This document shows, piece after piece, positions 46,408-55,654 of a stretch of DNA of 64,000 bases; the first letter of the stretch is position 1; each line of letters opens with the position of its first letter. The position numbers and the translations under genes were made by a program. The DNA is from Candidatus Uabimicrobium amorphum (GTDB taxonomy: Bacteria > Planctomycetota > Uabimicrobiia > Uabimicrobiales > Uabimicrobiaceae), in contig NZ_AP019860.1 in the NCBI RefSeq assembly GCF_009002475.1, forward strand, positions 2,976,001 through 3,040,000, read 5' to 3'. Under the pieces are notes generated by a model, which saw nothing but the letters and a program-made list of their open reading frames with translations, ran no database searches and was not told where the DNA came from.

Positions 46408-47113
46408 TTTTTTCTTCCTCGAGAAATGGTTCTAGAAAACCAATAAATTCTTCGCCTTTTTTTCCCCAGCGAACTCCATGTCCACTTGATACCCTAGCTT
46501 CGTAAACAAGCGCGTGTTTGTAATGATAGAAAATATTCCACCATGTGGTGTTTTGTAAAATAGACAAGACAATTTGTCGCGCGTTATTGTTCTTTGTTTG
46601 CGCAGAGCCTTTCACTTCGCCCCAAAAATTATCGTCGGAACGGCCAACGTGTTTCGTCCATGCTCGCGCAGCAATTGTTAGTCCTTGTTTACCTTCCATA
46701 AATGCCGAAGACATCAATAGCTCTGTTGTGGGAGGTATCGCAGTGTAATCCGTGATGCTTGCCGGAGTATGACGCTGTCCCAACAACATAAGTATTTTCA
46801 TACATCCTGCTTTTTGCAAACAACTGCCAAGAAGTGCCAAGTTAGAAGTTGTTGTCGCAAATTGAGTTTTCTGTAACGCGGAAAGTGCGTCTTGAAAATC
46901 GATAAAGGCTTGACTAAGGGGCGGTGTACACTCTACATGAAAGTGCGGAAGTGGTTGAGTATCACGGACTCCATTTTTGTGGAAATCCAACAAGTTTTGC
47001 GATAGTTTTGCCATGTGTTCTTCGACAAATAGTGCACTATGTTTTTGTAGCCATTCGCGATCAACATGATCTTTGCAGGCAAGTAATGATTGTTTTAACT
47101 GTAATTTTTCCAT
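46391..47113 (-). CDS. Conserved-looking protein of unknown family
   Basis: The protein has 240 residues, and I do not recognise its family. It has a helical N-terminal half and a C-terminal half with ordered motifs: LLMLGQRHTPASITDY (about 122-137), GLTIAARAWTKH (about 157-168), and HALVYEARVSSGHGVRWGKK (about 204-223) ending GEEFIGFLEPF. No membrane segment or signal peptide. It overlaps the HIT gene by 17 bases and follows tyrS by 63 bases, where a 14-bp hairpin lies. Position in an aminoacylation cluster hints at a housekeeping or tRNA-linked role without proof. Confidence 0.7.
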   Translation of the reverse strand: MEKLQLKQSLLACKDHVDREWLQKHSALFVEEHMAKLSQNLLDFHKNGVRDTQPLPHFHVECTPPLSQAFIDFQDALSALQKTQFATTTSNLALLGSCLQKAGCMKILMLLGQRHTPASITDYTAIPPTTELLMSSAFMEGKQGLTIAARAWTKHVGRSDDNFWGEVKGSAQTKNNNARQIVLSILQNTTWWNIFYHYKHALVYEARVSSGHGVRWGKKGEEFIGFLEPFLEEEKNGDNF

Positions 47114-47134
47114 TTTGTTATCTGAATGAAGGAA

Positions 47135-47166
47135 TGTAGCATTGCCAAAATATTGGCAATGCTACA
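47135..47166. terminator. Perfect 14-bp hairpin between tyrS and the 240-aa gene
   Basis: TGTAGCATTGCCAA - AATA - TTGGCAATGCTACA, 10 bases past the tyrS stop on the minus strand. No T tract follows, so partial termination or mRNA processing is more likely than a strong stop. Confidence 0.55.
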
Positions 47167-47176
47167 CTAGACCAAT

Positions 47177-48427
47177 TTACTTAACAACGACTTTGGCATA
47201 TTTTTTCTTACCAGCGCGCAATAAAATTTCTCCCTCTTGGAGGTGGGAAGTTGTAATTTTAAAATCAAAAGCTTGTATACGCTCATCGTTAACAGAAGCA
47301 CCACCTTTTTTGATGAGTCTCTTCGCTTCACTTTTTGATGGTGTAAGATTCAACTTAAAGAAAAGCTCTGCCGCTAAAATTCCCTCTTCTAGTTCAGAAG
47401 ATTCGACTTCAAGACTAGGTATATCCGCACCCTTTTTGTCACCACTCCATATTTTTTCGACGGTTTCTTGGGCTGTTTTTGCGGCCTCTTCGCCGTGATT
47501 TAGTTTGGTGGCTTCAAAAGCGAGTATTCTCTTTGCTTCGTTGATGTCTTTTCCTTGTAATTCTCCCAACTCATTGACTTTATCCATTGGCAAGAAAGTA
47601 AAAAGTCCCAAGAATTTTTTGACGTCGCGGTCGTCGGCATTACGCCAAAACTGGTAGTAATCCAAAGGTGAGCATAGATCTCCATCTAACCACACAGCTC
47701 CTTTTTCGGTTTTTCCCATCTTTGCGCCGGAAGCAGTAGTAATCAGAGGAAAAGTAATTCCATATCCCGTTTTTCGCTCGACACGACGAATGAGATCTAT
47801 TCCCGCACAAATATTTCCCCACTGATCGTCACCACCCATTTGTAATATACAATCGTTATTTTTGATAAGGTGAAGAAAATCAAAAGCCTGAAGCAGCATG
47901 TAGTTAAACTCTAGAAACGACAAACCTTGCTCTTTTTCTAGACGTAATTTTACAGATTCAGCGGCCAACATCCTGTTTATGGAAAAATGTACGCCGTAGT
48001 CGCGTAAAAACTCAATGTAATTAATGGGGGACAACCAATCGGCATTGTTCACCATTATGGCTTTATCATCAGAGAATTCAATAAAACGACTGAGTTGTTT
48101 TTTTAACCCGGCCATATTTTGTTCGATATCTTCCGCAGTGAGCATTTTTCTCATTTCTGATTTGCCAGAAGGATCTCCGACCATCGCTGTTCCACCTCCT
48201 ACGAGTGCGATAGGACGATGACCTGCACGTTGCATGTGAGCAAGAACCATAATTTGAACTAGACTACCTACATGGAGAGATGTTGCCGTGGGATCGAATC
48301 CGATATAGCAGGCAATGCTCTTTTTTTCTAGAATATCGCGTATTTTCATATCGGTAACTTGCTTAGGGGTTCCATCGTCTTCCGTTGCGATAAAACCTCT
48401 CTCCAGTAGAACATCAAACGCATTCAT
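47177..48427 (-). CDS. tyrS: Tyrosyl-tRNA synthetase
   Basis: The 416-residue length is usual. The HIGH motif is HVGS in FDPTATSLHVGSLVQIM near residue 50; KMSKS is KMGKTEKGAVWL near residue 233. MGGDDQWGNICAGIDLIRR near 197 is the Tyr pocket. The C-terminal S4 domain (about 355-416) carries SKSEAKRLIKKGGASVNDER, which binds RNA. It charges tRNA-Tyr. Upstream on the same strand is pfp, 70 bases away. Confidence 0.97.
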   Translation of the reverse strand: MNAFDVLLERGFIATEDDGTPKQVTDMKIRDILEKKSIACYIGFDPTATSLHVGSLVQIMVLAHMQRAGHRPIALVGGGTAMVGDPSGKSEMRKMLTAEDIEQNMAGLKKQLSRFIEFSDDKAIMVNNADWLSPINYIEFLRDYGVHFSINRMLAAESVKLRLEKEQGLSFLEFNYMLLQAFDFLHLIKNNDCILQMGGDDQWGNICAGIDLIRRVERKTGYGITFPLITTASGAKMGKTEKGAVWLDGDLCSPLDYYQFWRNADDRDVKKFLGLFTFLPMDKVNELGELQGKDINEAKRILAFEATKLNHGEEAAKTAQETVEKIWSGDKKGADIPSLEVESSELEEGILAAELFFKLNLTPSKSEAKRLIKKGGASVNDERIQAFDFKITTSHLQEGEILLRAGKKKYAKVVVK

Positions 48428-48497
48428 ATTTTTTTGACTCCTGTTGTAACTTTGGTGTAGAAAATCGTTGGTATTTGCTGCCGTATTATTAGACTAA

Positions 48498-49850
48498 CTA
48501 ACTGCTAATATCCTTTGGTGAATGAAAAACTGTATGCTTAAAACGCTCCTTGAAATCGTCGAGATTCATATTGAGTTCTGCGGCCATTTGCGCCAAAAAT
48601 TTTGTATTATCCAAATCTCGGTCGTTTAAGTGCATCATGTATTCTTGTGCAATTCGGTAAACGTAGCTATTGGTATTTAAATAACGTACCTTCGATTTTC
48701 CCGTTTCGGGGCTTATGATAGATTGGAAAGGTATGGGGTTTAATTCACCGTTATCTAAACAAATGACGACATTTCCCTGACACTTATCATCTTTATTGAG
48801 AAGGAAATACACGGCACTATACCCAAGATCTTTTGTATAAATTTGATCTTGTGGTATAGGATCAGCACAGCGCAATAAGTAACCTAGCTCTACAGAAACT
48901 AAGCGCGTACTTTTTCCCAATTCCGAAAAACGCTTTTCCAAGTTGGTGCGAATTCCCAACGCCAAGTTCACATCAGCAAGACGTCTATTTCCAAAAGAGT
49001 CACGTGTGATTTTCGATCCAGGAATTTTTTCGATTTCTTCGTCGGGTAACAGCTCACTAATTCCTTCGGCAATAACAGCGACACCGTGATTTTGTCCACG
49101 CACATTGCACTTCACCATCGCAACTTGAATAAGGTCACAAACATCATCAATAGTAATTGTCTTATTTTCAAACTGTTCGGGCACTATTGTTAAAGTGGCT
49201 CCTGAAGCTTTTCCAATTCCCAAAGCAAGGTGACCGGTATGTCTCCCCATTGCCACAGCCAACATCCAGCGATTTGTCGTTTTAGCATCGTGCATTAAGT
49301 TCTTCATTAAAGTCGCACCAACATGACACGCGGTTGCAAAGCCAAACGTATTTATGTTCTCAGGAAGGGGTAAGTCGTTATCGATAGTTTTTGGTACGTG
49401 TGCAAACTGGATATCTAACCCCTGTTTCTTTGCTTCTTCAGACAGCAAGTACGCACCATAAACAGTATCGTCACCACCAATCGTAACCATCTTGTCTATA
49501 CCAACTTCTTTTAACATGGTCACACAATTTTGCACACCATTTTCTATCTTCCGTGGGTTTGTCCGCGACGTTCGTAGTATAGATCCACCTTGGAAGTGAA
49601 TTTTATACACATCTTCCACTGTTAATTTGGCACTTTTTTCGCACACATCGTCAATGTTTCCCGCTGACAACCACTGGTAGCCATCATAAAACCCGACAAC
49701 TTCCCAATTGCGCTTTAAAGCTTCGAGAGTCACCGCACGAATTACGCCATTAATACCGGGAGCGGGTCCACCTCCCACCAAAATTCCCAATTTACCTCTT
49801 TGAATAGATATACTCATGTAATTTTTAGTTCTGTTCGCAAACAGAATCAT
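48498..49850 (-). CDS. pfp: PPi-type 6-phosphofructokinase
   Basis: The 450-residue frame may start at the ATG at 49817 (the family consensus RGKLGILVGGGPAPGING begins soon after) rather than at 49850, where AGGAG abuts the ATG. The catalytic GGDDTVYGAY (about 123-132) has Asp instead of the Gly of ATP enzymes, and PKTIDNDLP near 160 has the Lys that reads pyrophosphate, so PPi use is expected. PGINGVIR and the MGRHTGHLA motif (about 210) bind fructose 6-phosphate. It makes fructose 1,6-bisphosphate reversibly. It follows the aldo/keto reductase stop by 3 bases. Confidence 0.9.
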   Translation of the reverse strand: MILFANRTKNYMSISIQRGKLGILVGGGPAPGINGVIRAVTLEALKRNWEVVGFYDGYQWLSAGNIDDVCEKSAKLTVEDVYKIHFQGGSILRTSRTNPRKIENGVQNCVTMLKEVGIDKMVTIGGDDTVYGAYLLSEEAKKQGLDIQFAHVPKTIDNDLPLPENINTFGFATACHVGATLMKNLMHDAKTTNRWMLAVAMGRHTGHLALGIGKASGATLTIVPEQFENKTITIDDVCDLIQVAMVKCNVRGQNHGVAVIAEGISELLPDEEIEKIPGSKITRDSFGNRRLADVNLALGIRTNLEKRFSELGKSTRLVSVELGYLLRCADPIPQDQIYTKDLGYSAVYFLLNKDDKCQGNVVICLDNGELNPIPFQSIISPETGKSKVRYLNTNSYVYRIAQEYMMHLNDRDLDNTKFLAQMAAELNMNLDDFKERFKHTVFHSPKDISS

Positions 49851-49853
49851 CTC

Positions 49854-50792
49854 CTAGTTTAAAATTTCGTCGATCTTGTCCATAACCTCTTTGGTGAGCT
49901 TTTCTTTCGCTTCGATAGCTTTCATATTTTCATGAACTTGCTCAACACTGGTTGCCCCGGTAATAACAGTACTTACATTAGGATTCACTAAGCACCACGC
50001 AATCGCTAGCTGTGCCATGGAGCACCCTAAGTCTCCGGCAAGACTCGTAAGCTTGCGAACTCTTTCAAGTTTATCCTCGGTCAACTCTTTTGCCAACCAC
50101 GACTCTCTTTGTAAACGACTGTTTTCTGGAATTCCTTCGTTGTATTTTCCAGTTAAAATACCAGAGGCAAGAGGACTCCAAATTGTGGTTCCTAACCCAT
50201 GGTTTTCGTAAAGAGACGCATATTCTTCTTCCACGCGCTCACGGTGAAACATATGGTATTGCGGCTGCTCCATTGTCGGAGGGATACAGTGGTACTTTTC
50301 TGCGATATCGTATGCTTGCTGTAGCTCGTCAGCACTCCATTCGGAGGTACCCCAATAAAATGCCCAACCAGAACGAATGATATGATCCATAGCACGAACA
50401 GTTTCTTCTATAGGAGTTTCAGGATCTGGGCGATGGCAGAATAACAAATCAACATATTCTAAGTCCAAACGCTTCAATGAATTTTTTGTTCCTTCGACTA
50501 AATGTTTCCATGAAAGTCCTTTGTCATTAGGACCTTCACCTCCCCAAAATATTTTTGTGGATATAACTAGGTCTTCACGGCGATATTCTTTTACAATTTG
50601 TGCCATTACGCTTTCGGACAGCCCTCGTGCATATACTTCGGCATTATCAAAAAAGTTGACACCGTGTTCAAAAGCAGCACGCATACAATTTTTGGCTACT
50701 TCCACATTGATATGTTTACCAAAGGTGAGCCAGGACCCAAAAGACAATTCGCTAACCTTTATACCTGCTTTTCCTAGTCTGTTATATTGCAT
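49854..50792 (-). CDS. Aldo/keto reductase (Kv-beta-like)
   Basis: The protein has 312 residues from the ATG at 50792, with AAGGA about 8 bases upstream. A TIM barrel is expected. The family tetrad is seen as [10 protein letters not shown] (Asp, Tyr), STKIFW (Lys) and LFCHRPDP (His). TEWSADEL and SNxxV-like [15 protein letters not shown] at the end fit NADPH binding. Closest in style to the Kv-beta/YghZ subgroup of AKRs. It reduces aldehydes or ketones; the natural substrate is unknown. It lies between a Bor-like lipoprotein and pfp on one strand with short gaps. Confidence 0.9.
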   Translation of the reverse strand: MQYNRLGKAGIKVSELSFGSWLTFGKHINVEVAKNCMRAAFEHGVNFFDNAEVYARGLSESVMAQIVKEYRREDLVISTKIFWGGEGPNDKGLSWKHLVEGTKNSLKRLDLEYVDLLFCHRPDPETPIEETVRAMDHIIRSGWAFYWGTSEWSADELQQAYDIAEKYHCIPPTMEQPQYHMFHRERVEEEYASLYENHGLGTTIWSPLASGILTGKYNEGIPENSRLQRESWLAKELTEDKLERVRKLTSLAGDLGCSMAQLAIAWCLVNPNVSTVITGATSVEQVHENMKAIEAKEKLTKEVMDKIDEILN

Positions 50793-50802
50793 TTTTAATT
50801 CC

Positions 50803-51090
50803 TTATTTTTCAATAGTTACTGTATTGCGTCCGACGCTAGTGAAAGGACCAACAAAGATGTTAAATAACGAGTCCCAAATGGTAAATCTAACGTATATTC
50901 GCGCATCAACGATGTCTTCATTGAGTTCAATATTTCCAGCTTTTCCCATAGGAAGAATTCCCCAAAAAACGTACCACTGGGTATACTCTTCTTTAATGGT
51001 TTTGTGAACACCTTGTCCTACAATTGTACGGCTGGAAAAACATCCGCTGAGAAAAATTAAAATCAAAATTAGGGGCAATATTTTTTTCAT
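50803..51090 (-). CDS. Small lipoprotein (Bor-like layout)
   Basis: The protein has 95 residues from the ATG at 51090, with AAAGGA eight bases upstream. The signal (about residues 1-14) ends in a lipobox LSGC, so it is probably lipid-anchored. The mature part has [15 protein letters not shown] and [20 protein letters not shown], like the layout of Bor/Iss-type small lipoproteins of phage and envelope origin, but the identity is too low by eye for a firm call. A 294-base gap with no gene separates it from the Cys/His-rich gene. Confidence 0.65.
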   Translation of the reverse strand: MKKILPLILILIFLSGCFSSRTIVGQGVHKTIKEEYTQWYVFWGILPMGKAGNIELNEDIVDARIYVRFTIWDSLFNIFVGPFTSVGRNTVTIEK

Positions 51091-51384
51091 GGTTAAATGT
51101 CCTTTCATCAAAAGGAGAGGGCTTGTACACTTCAAGACATTTATCTTCTCTTCAATGTTTGGTTTACGTGAATGGGAGTTGAGAGGTTGATATTTTTGGT
51201 GATGTTAGTATAATACAAAATTGAGTTATTAGCATAATACAAAATTAAATAATTTCAACAAACTTTTGCTATGCGCGCAAAATGCCACTTTGATACGTTT
51301 TTCGTCGATATCATCACAGTTAAACAAAGACAATAAAGCATGATATGTGATGCTTGTGCGCAAAAATGATTAAGGAAGTTCTCA

Positions 51385-53562
51385 ATGAAAAAAATAACCG
51401 TTTTTTTTATGTGTTTTATTTTTTTGCAAAGTATTTTATTTGCACAAAATGAAACACAACCAAAAAAAGCTGAAAATTCAGAAAAAGCACCTGTTGTAGA
51501 AAAACAGGATAAACGCGAAAAAAAAGATGAAGAGATCTTAAAAACTTTCTCTAAGGAAGAACGTGAGTTAGCCGAAGAGTCTCTAAAAGCTATGAGCGAT
51601 GAAGAAAAAAAAGAAGCTTTAAAAGAGATTAAAGACAACGTAGAGAAAAAAGAAAATGTAAAAAAAGATGTACGCAAAAAAAATAAAAAATTCATTCGCG
51701 GTGTAATGCGCAAAATGCGTGGGATGAAAGATTTAAAAGATCTTGAAAAATTTGCTAAGCAAATGAAAAAAGAATGGGAAGCGTTACCTAAAGAGAAAAA
51801 ACGCAAAATGATTCACGGTGCGATGTCCAAAATAGACAAAATGCGCAAAAAACTAAAGCAGTACGACACCGAAGTTAAACTTCGCAAGAAGAAAGATGGT
51901 TTTTCTGTTGAAATTGAAATGAATAAGAAGAAAAAACATCACGACCATGGTCATGGACACCACCATGCACATCATGGTGGCAAAAAAATTAAGAACATGA
52001 CTTTACAAGAATTGAAAGCACAACTAAAGCCATGGATCAAAAAACAAGTATCTAAAGGCTGTACCTGCAAAGCAAAAGCTGAAAAAGCGGCATGTGCTGA
52101 CTCAAGCTGCAACACAAAAGCGAAAGCTAAGTCTTGCTGCGGTACTTGCAAAGGTCAAGCTAAAGCGAAAGCTAAGTCTTGTTGCGGTACTTGCAAAGGT
52201 CAAGCTAAAGCGAAAGCTAAGTCTTGTTGCGGTACTTGCAAAGGTCAAGCTAAAGCGAAAGCTAAGTCTTGCTGCGGTACTTGCAAAGGCCAAGCTAAAA
52301 AAGCAGCATGCGCTGATTCAAGCTGCAACACAAAAGCAAAAGCTAAGTCTTGCTGCGGTACTTGCAAAGGTCAAGCTAAAGCGAAAGCTAAGTCTTGTTG
52401 CGGTACTTGCAAAGGTCAAGCGAAAAAAGCTACTTGTTCCACAAAGTCTGCTTGTTCTACAAAGTCTGCTTGTTCTACAAAGTCTGCTTGCTCTACAAAG
52501 TCTGCTTGCTCCACAAAAGCAAAAGCCAAATCTTGCTGTGGCACTTGCAAAGGCAAAGCTAAAGCTAAGGCAAAATCTTGCTGTGGTACTTGCAAAGGCA
52601 AAGCTAAACATGCGCACAAGCATCATGCACACAAGCATCATGCACACAAGTATCATGCACACAAGCATCATGCACACAAGCATCATGCACACAAGCATCA
52701 TGCACACAAGCATCATGCACACAAGCATCATGCACACAAGCATCATGCACACAAGCATCATGGATGTCACAGTGCTCGTGGATACCACAGCAAAGGTCAT
52801 GGATGTCATGCAAAACGTGGACATGGATGTCACAGTGCTCGTGGATATCACAGCAAAGGTCATGGATGTCATGCAAAACGTGGACATGGATGCCACAGTG
52901 CTCATGGCTACCACAGCAAAGGCCATGGATGTCATACAAAACGTGGACATGGATGCCATAGCGCTCGTGGATATCACAAAGGTCATGGATGTCATGCAAA
53001 ACGTGGGCATGGATACCACAGTGCTCATGGCTACCACAGCAAAGGCCATGGATGTCATACAAAACGTGGACATGGATGCCATAGCGCTCGTGGATATCAC
53101 AAAGGACATGGATGTCATACAAAACGTGGACATGGATGCCATAGCGCTCGTGGATATCACAAAGGACATGGATGTCATACAAAACGTGGACATGGATGCC
53201 ATAGCGCTCGTGGATATCACAAAGGTCATGGATGTCATACAAAACGTGGACATGGATACCACAGTGCTCATGGCCACCACAGCAAAGGTCATGGATACCA
53301 TAGAAAACGTGGATACGGATATGGATACCACAGCAAAGGTCATGAACATCATGGTTCTAAGCGCCACAAATACAAAAAGTATCAGTGGAAACAAAAGAAA
53401 TCCAAGAAGCACCACCACAAATCGTCTTTCAGTTCACAACAAGCTGAACTAAAGCCAGAGTTTGTCAATGAAGAAGTAGAGTTAGAAATCATCGACACAA
53501 CTACAGATGAAACAGACATTATGGATGAAATTCTAGGCGAGCTAGAAGACGAACTAAACTAA
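51385..53562 (+). CDS. Secreted Cys/His-rich repeat protein, probable metal binder
   Basis: The protein has 725 residues. A signal peptide (about 1-20, cleaved near FAQNETQ) leads to a charged Lys/Glu region (to about 185), then HHDHGHGHHHAHHGG. After that come eight KAKSCCGTCKGQA-type units (15 residues each, CxxC-like metal ligands), five CSTKSA units, about ten HAHKH units and nine 20-21-residue units with GCHSARGYHSKGHGCHAKRG. A His-rich tail and an acidic end (LEIIDTTTDETD) close it. The Cys and His content points to heavy-metal or iron/zinc chelation in the periplasm or outside. Repeat codons are almost identical between units, suggesting recent expansion. No relative is known to me. 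Confidence 0.75.
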   Translation: MKKITVFFMCFIFLQSILFAQNETQPKKAENSEKAPVVEKQDKREKKDEEILKTFSKEERELAEESLKAMSDEEKKEALKEIKDNVEKKENVKKDVRKKNKKFIRGVMRKMRGMKDLKDLEKFAKQMKKEWEALPKEKKRKMIHGAMSKIDKMRKKLKQYDTEVKLRKKKDGFSVEIEMNKKKKHHDHGHGHHHAHHGGKKIKNMTLQELKAQLKPWIKKQVSKGCTCKAKAEKAACADSSCNTKAKAKSCCGTCKGQAKAKAKSCCGTCKGQAKAKAKSCCGTCKGQAKAKAKSCCGTCKGQAKKAACADSSCNTKAKAKSCCGTCKGQAKAKAKSCCGTCKGQAKKATCSTKSACSTKSACSTKSACSTKSACSTKAKAKSCCGTCKGKAKAKAKSCCGTCKGKAKHAHKHHAHKHHAHKYHAHKHHAHKHHAHKHHAHKHHAHKHHAHKHHAHKHHGCHSARGYHSKGHGCHAKRGHGCHSARGYHSKGHGCHAKRGHGCHSAHGYHSKGHGCHTKRGHGCHSARGYHKGHGCHAKRGHGYHSAHGYHSKGHGCHTKRGHGCHSARGYHKGHGCHTKRGHGCHSARGYHKGHGCHTKRGHGCHSARGYHKGHGCHTKRGHGYHSAHGHHSKGHGYHRKRGYGYGYHSKGHEHHGSKRHKYKKYQWKQKKSKKHHHKSSFSSQQAELKPEFVNEEVELEIIDTTTDETDIMDEILGELEDELN
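52110..53330 (+). repeat. Three in-frame tandem repeat blocks inside the Cys/His gene
   Basis: Block 1 (about 52110-52440, and again at about 52515-52612) is a 45-bp unit. Block 2 (about 52611-52760) is the 15-bp unit CATCATGCACACAAG about ten times. Block 3 (about 52761-53330) is a 60-63-bp unit nine times; the 60-bp variants lose one Ser codon. All lie in the reading frame. The strong periodicity opens long shadow frames on both strands, which I do not regard as genes. Confidence 0.85.
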
Positions 53563-53593
53563 GTTATGCTGTAAAAATTTATATTAACACAAA

Positions 53594-53626
53594 AACTTGT
53601 CGGCAAATTGCCGGCAAGTTTTTTTT
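53594..53626 (+). terminator. Intrinsic terminator of the Cys/His gene
   Basis: AACTTG-T-CGGC / GCCG-G-CAAGTT (11 bp with one G-T pair, loop AAATT) is followed by eight T, 32 bases after the stop codon. It overlaps the front of the next frame, so that gene must start at or after 53627. Confidence 0.88.
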
Positions 53627-53641
53627 GTGAATGGAAAAGTT

Positions 53642-55030
53642 TTGAAAAGAAAAAGTAAAGTATACGAAGAGGCTGTAATACAACAAAAGCACCATAAGGG
53701 AAAATTTTTAGCTGATGTAAAGCAAAAAGTAGCGGTGCGTAATGCTGTACCAGGAGATGTCGTCGATGCACGTATTGTCAGTCGACGTAAAAAATGTAGA
53801 CAAGCCGTCATTGATAAAGTCCATGTTCTTTCTTCAGTAAGAGTTTCACCATTTTGCGAACATTTTGGGGTATGTGGTGGCTGTCGTTGGCAAAACATTG
53901 GCTATGAAAATCAATTACGCTACAAACAAGATGAAATAGGCCTTTTATTCACAGAACTTACTTCAAGCCAAAAAATACAACCGATCATATCATGTGAACA
54001 AACGCAGTATTTCCGCAATAAAGTAAATTTTTCATTCTCTCACGCACGTTGGTTAACAGAAGATGAGTTGGACTGTGATTTACAACACAAGAATGGCGTT
54101 GGATTTCATGTGTCAGGACGGTACGATAAAGTTGTCGATTTACAAAAATGTTACCTGCAAACAGGTCCCTCTAACGACATTCGACTACTCATACGCGATT
54201 ATGCACGAGAAAAAAACTGGTCATTTTACAACATACATAAAAATGAAGGTTTTATACGAAGTTTAGTCATTCGTAACACCAGCAACAATGAATTTATGGT
54301 CATCGTTGTTGTGGCAGAAAAAGACTGCGAAGAAATATTTCCCCTTTTGCAACTCATCCAAGAAAAATTTTCCGATGTTACGTCCATTTTTTATGCCGTA
54401 AATTTGACAGGTAACGACTCACTAGATGGCGTAGATATCATTCACTTTTGGGGGCAACATTACATTACAGAATACCTGAATTCACTGCAATTCGCCATCG
54501 GACCGCGTTCTTTTTTTCAAACCAACACCCAGCAATGTCTAAGGCTATACGAAAAAATATTAGATTTTGCCAACTTTACCGGGCAAGAAGTCGTCTATGA
54601 TTTGTATACGGGTGTGGGGAGCATAGCGTTATTTATTGCAAAATACGTACAAAAAGTAGTGGGAATCGACTATGTCGAAGATGCCATTGATGATGCGCGA
54701 AAAAACGCCACCTTAAATGATATAAAAAATGCGCAATTTGTCGCGGGAAATGTTCAAGAGATGCTCAACAGCGATTTTGTGGAAGAACATGGATCCCCTG
54801 AAATCGTGATAGTTGATCCTGCACGTGAAGGTATGCGCAAAAAAACATGTCGCGAACTTATCGATATCGCCCCACAAAAAATTATCTATGTAAGTTGCAA
54901 TCCTAAAACGCAAGTAGAGGATTTAGAGCTGCTAGCAGAAAAATACGCCATTGAACAAATTCAACCAGTAGATATGTTTCCTCACACACACCATATTGAA
55001 AATATAGTGCTTTTAGTAAAGGTAAAATGA
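53642..55030 (+). CDS. rlmD: RlmD/RumA-type 23S rRNA (uracil-C5)-methyltransferase
   Basis: The protein has 462 residues. The open frame extends upstream to 53597, but a terminator fills that part; no in-frame ATG is near, so a TTG at 53642 (GGAAAAG before it) or a GTG at 53627 is the likely start. A TRAM RNA-binding domain (about 10-55) precedes the iron-sulfur ligands FCEHFGVCGGC (about 72-82) plus a later Cys. The SAM domain ends with DLYTGVGSIALF, VDPAREGMRKK and the catalytic VSCNPKT (Cys near 419). It methylates U1939 or a related uridine. RlmCD and TrmA are alternatives. Confidence 0.88.
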   Translation: MKRKSKVYEEAVIQQKHHKGKFLADVKQKVAVRNAVPGDVVDARIVSRRKKCRQAVIDKVHVLSSVRVSPFCEHFGVCGGCRWQNIGYENQLRYKQDEIGLLFTELTSSQKIQPIISCEQTQYFRNKVNFSFSHARWLTEDELDCDLQHKNGVGFHVSGRYDKVVDLQKCYLQTGPSNDIRLLIRDYAREKNWSFYNIHKNEGFIRSLVIRNTSNNEFMVIVVVAEKDCEEIFPLLQLIQEKFSDVTSIFYAVNLTGNDSLDGVDIIHFWGQHYITEYLNSLQFAIGPRSFFQTNTQQCLRLYEKILDFANFTGQEVVYDLYTGVGSIALFIAKYVQKVVGIDYVEDAIDDARKNATLNDIKNAQFVAGNVQEMLNSDFVEEHGSPEIVIVDPAREGMRKKTCRELIDIAPQKIIYVSCNPKTQVEDLELLAEKYAIEQIQPVDMFPHTHHIENIVLLVKVK

Positions 55031-55031
55031 A

Positions 55032-55643
55032 ATGTCTATACAACAAAAAAAATCTGATTATATTGGATCTTTGAATCAGCTAATGACAACGAGTTGTATT
55101 TTGGCTGGTTTTGCATTTAGCGGACTCATTTCTTTGCCTGGTATAGAAAAAGAAATGTTTTCGAAAATTGTCCATTACTTTTCGGGAGATTTATCTCTCG
55201 GCTTTTATGCATCGTTCTATACTCTATTTTTCTCGACAATTTGCTTTTTATCCACCATCATGATTATTCTCGTTTACAAAGTACACAACTTCACAATACC
55301 GTTTGCCAAATTAAGAAACATTCATTTAATAGCAAACTTAACCTTTAGTATCGCTATTTCCGCGCTGATGATGTCGGTCATTTCTTTTGGAATCCCAAAT
55401 TATATGGGAATTTGCTTAGCCATTTTCCTTGGCGTTGTGGTAGGAGGAAGTTTTGTGTGGGAAAATCTTCTACCTAAGCAACATCAGAAACGCATACAGC
55501 AGGTGGAAGACGAACAGAAAAAGGAACAAGAGAGCGCCGCACAATCCACCAACGAACAACAAGAACAACCATCAGAAGATACACCACAGGACAAGTCAGA
55601 TTCTTCTGAGAGCGAATCGCATACCGAAGGTTCGAATCTGTAG
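55032..55643 (+). CDS. Four-TM membrane protein with Gln/Glu-rich tail
   Basis: The protein has 203 residues. Four hydrophobic segments lie at about 18-38, 55-77, 98-117 and 124-141 and end in SFVWENLLPKQH. The tail (about 150-203) is a low-complexity string of Glu, Gln and Ser (for example EEQKKEQESAAQSTNEQQEQ). It starts 1 base after the rlmD stop, so the two are probably cotranscribed. I recognise no family. A MITE copy follows. Confidence 0.7.
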   Translation: MSIQQKKSDYIGSLNQLMTTSCILAGFAFSGLISLPGIEKEMFSKIVHYFSGDLSLGFYASFYTLFFSTICFLSTIMIILVYKVHNFTIPFAKLRNIHLIANLTFSIAISALMMSVISFGIPNYMGICLAIFLGVVVGGSFVWENLLPKQHQKRIQQVEDEQKKEQESAAQSTNEQQEQPSEDTPQDKSDSSESESHTEGSNL

Positions 55644-55654
55644 GAAACGAGTAT

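Noticed and set aside
52094..53452. Long open frames on both strands over the Cys/His repeats (452-, 366- and 212-aa)
   Set aside because: They arise because a periodic 15/45/60-63-bp sequence lacks stops in several frames. They have no RBS or signal peptide, and their composition follows the repeats.
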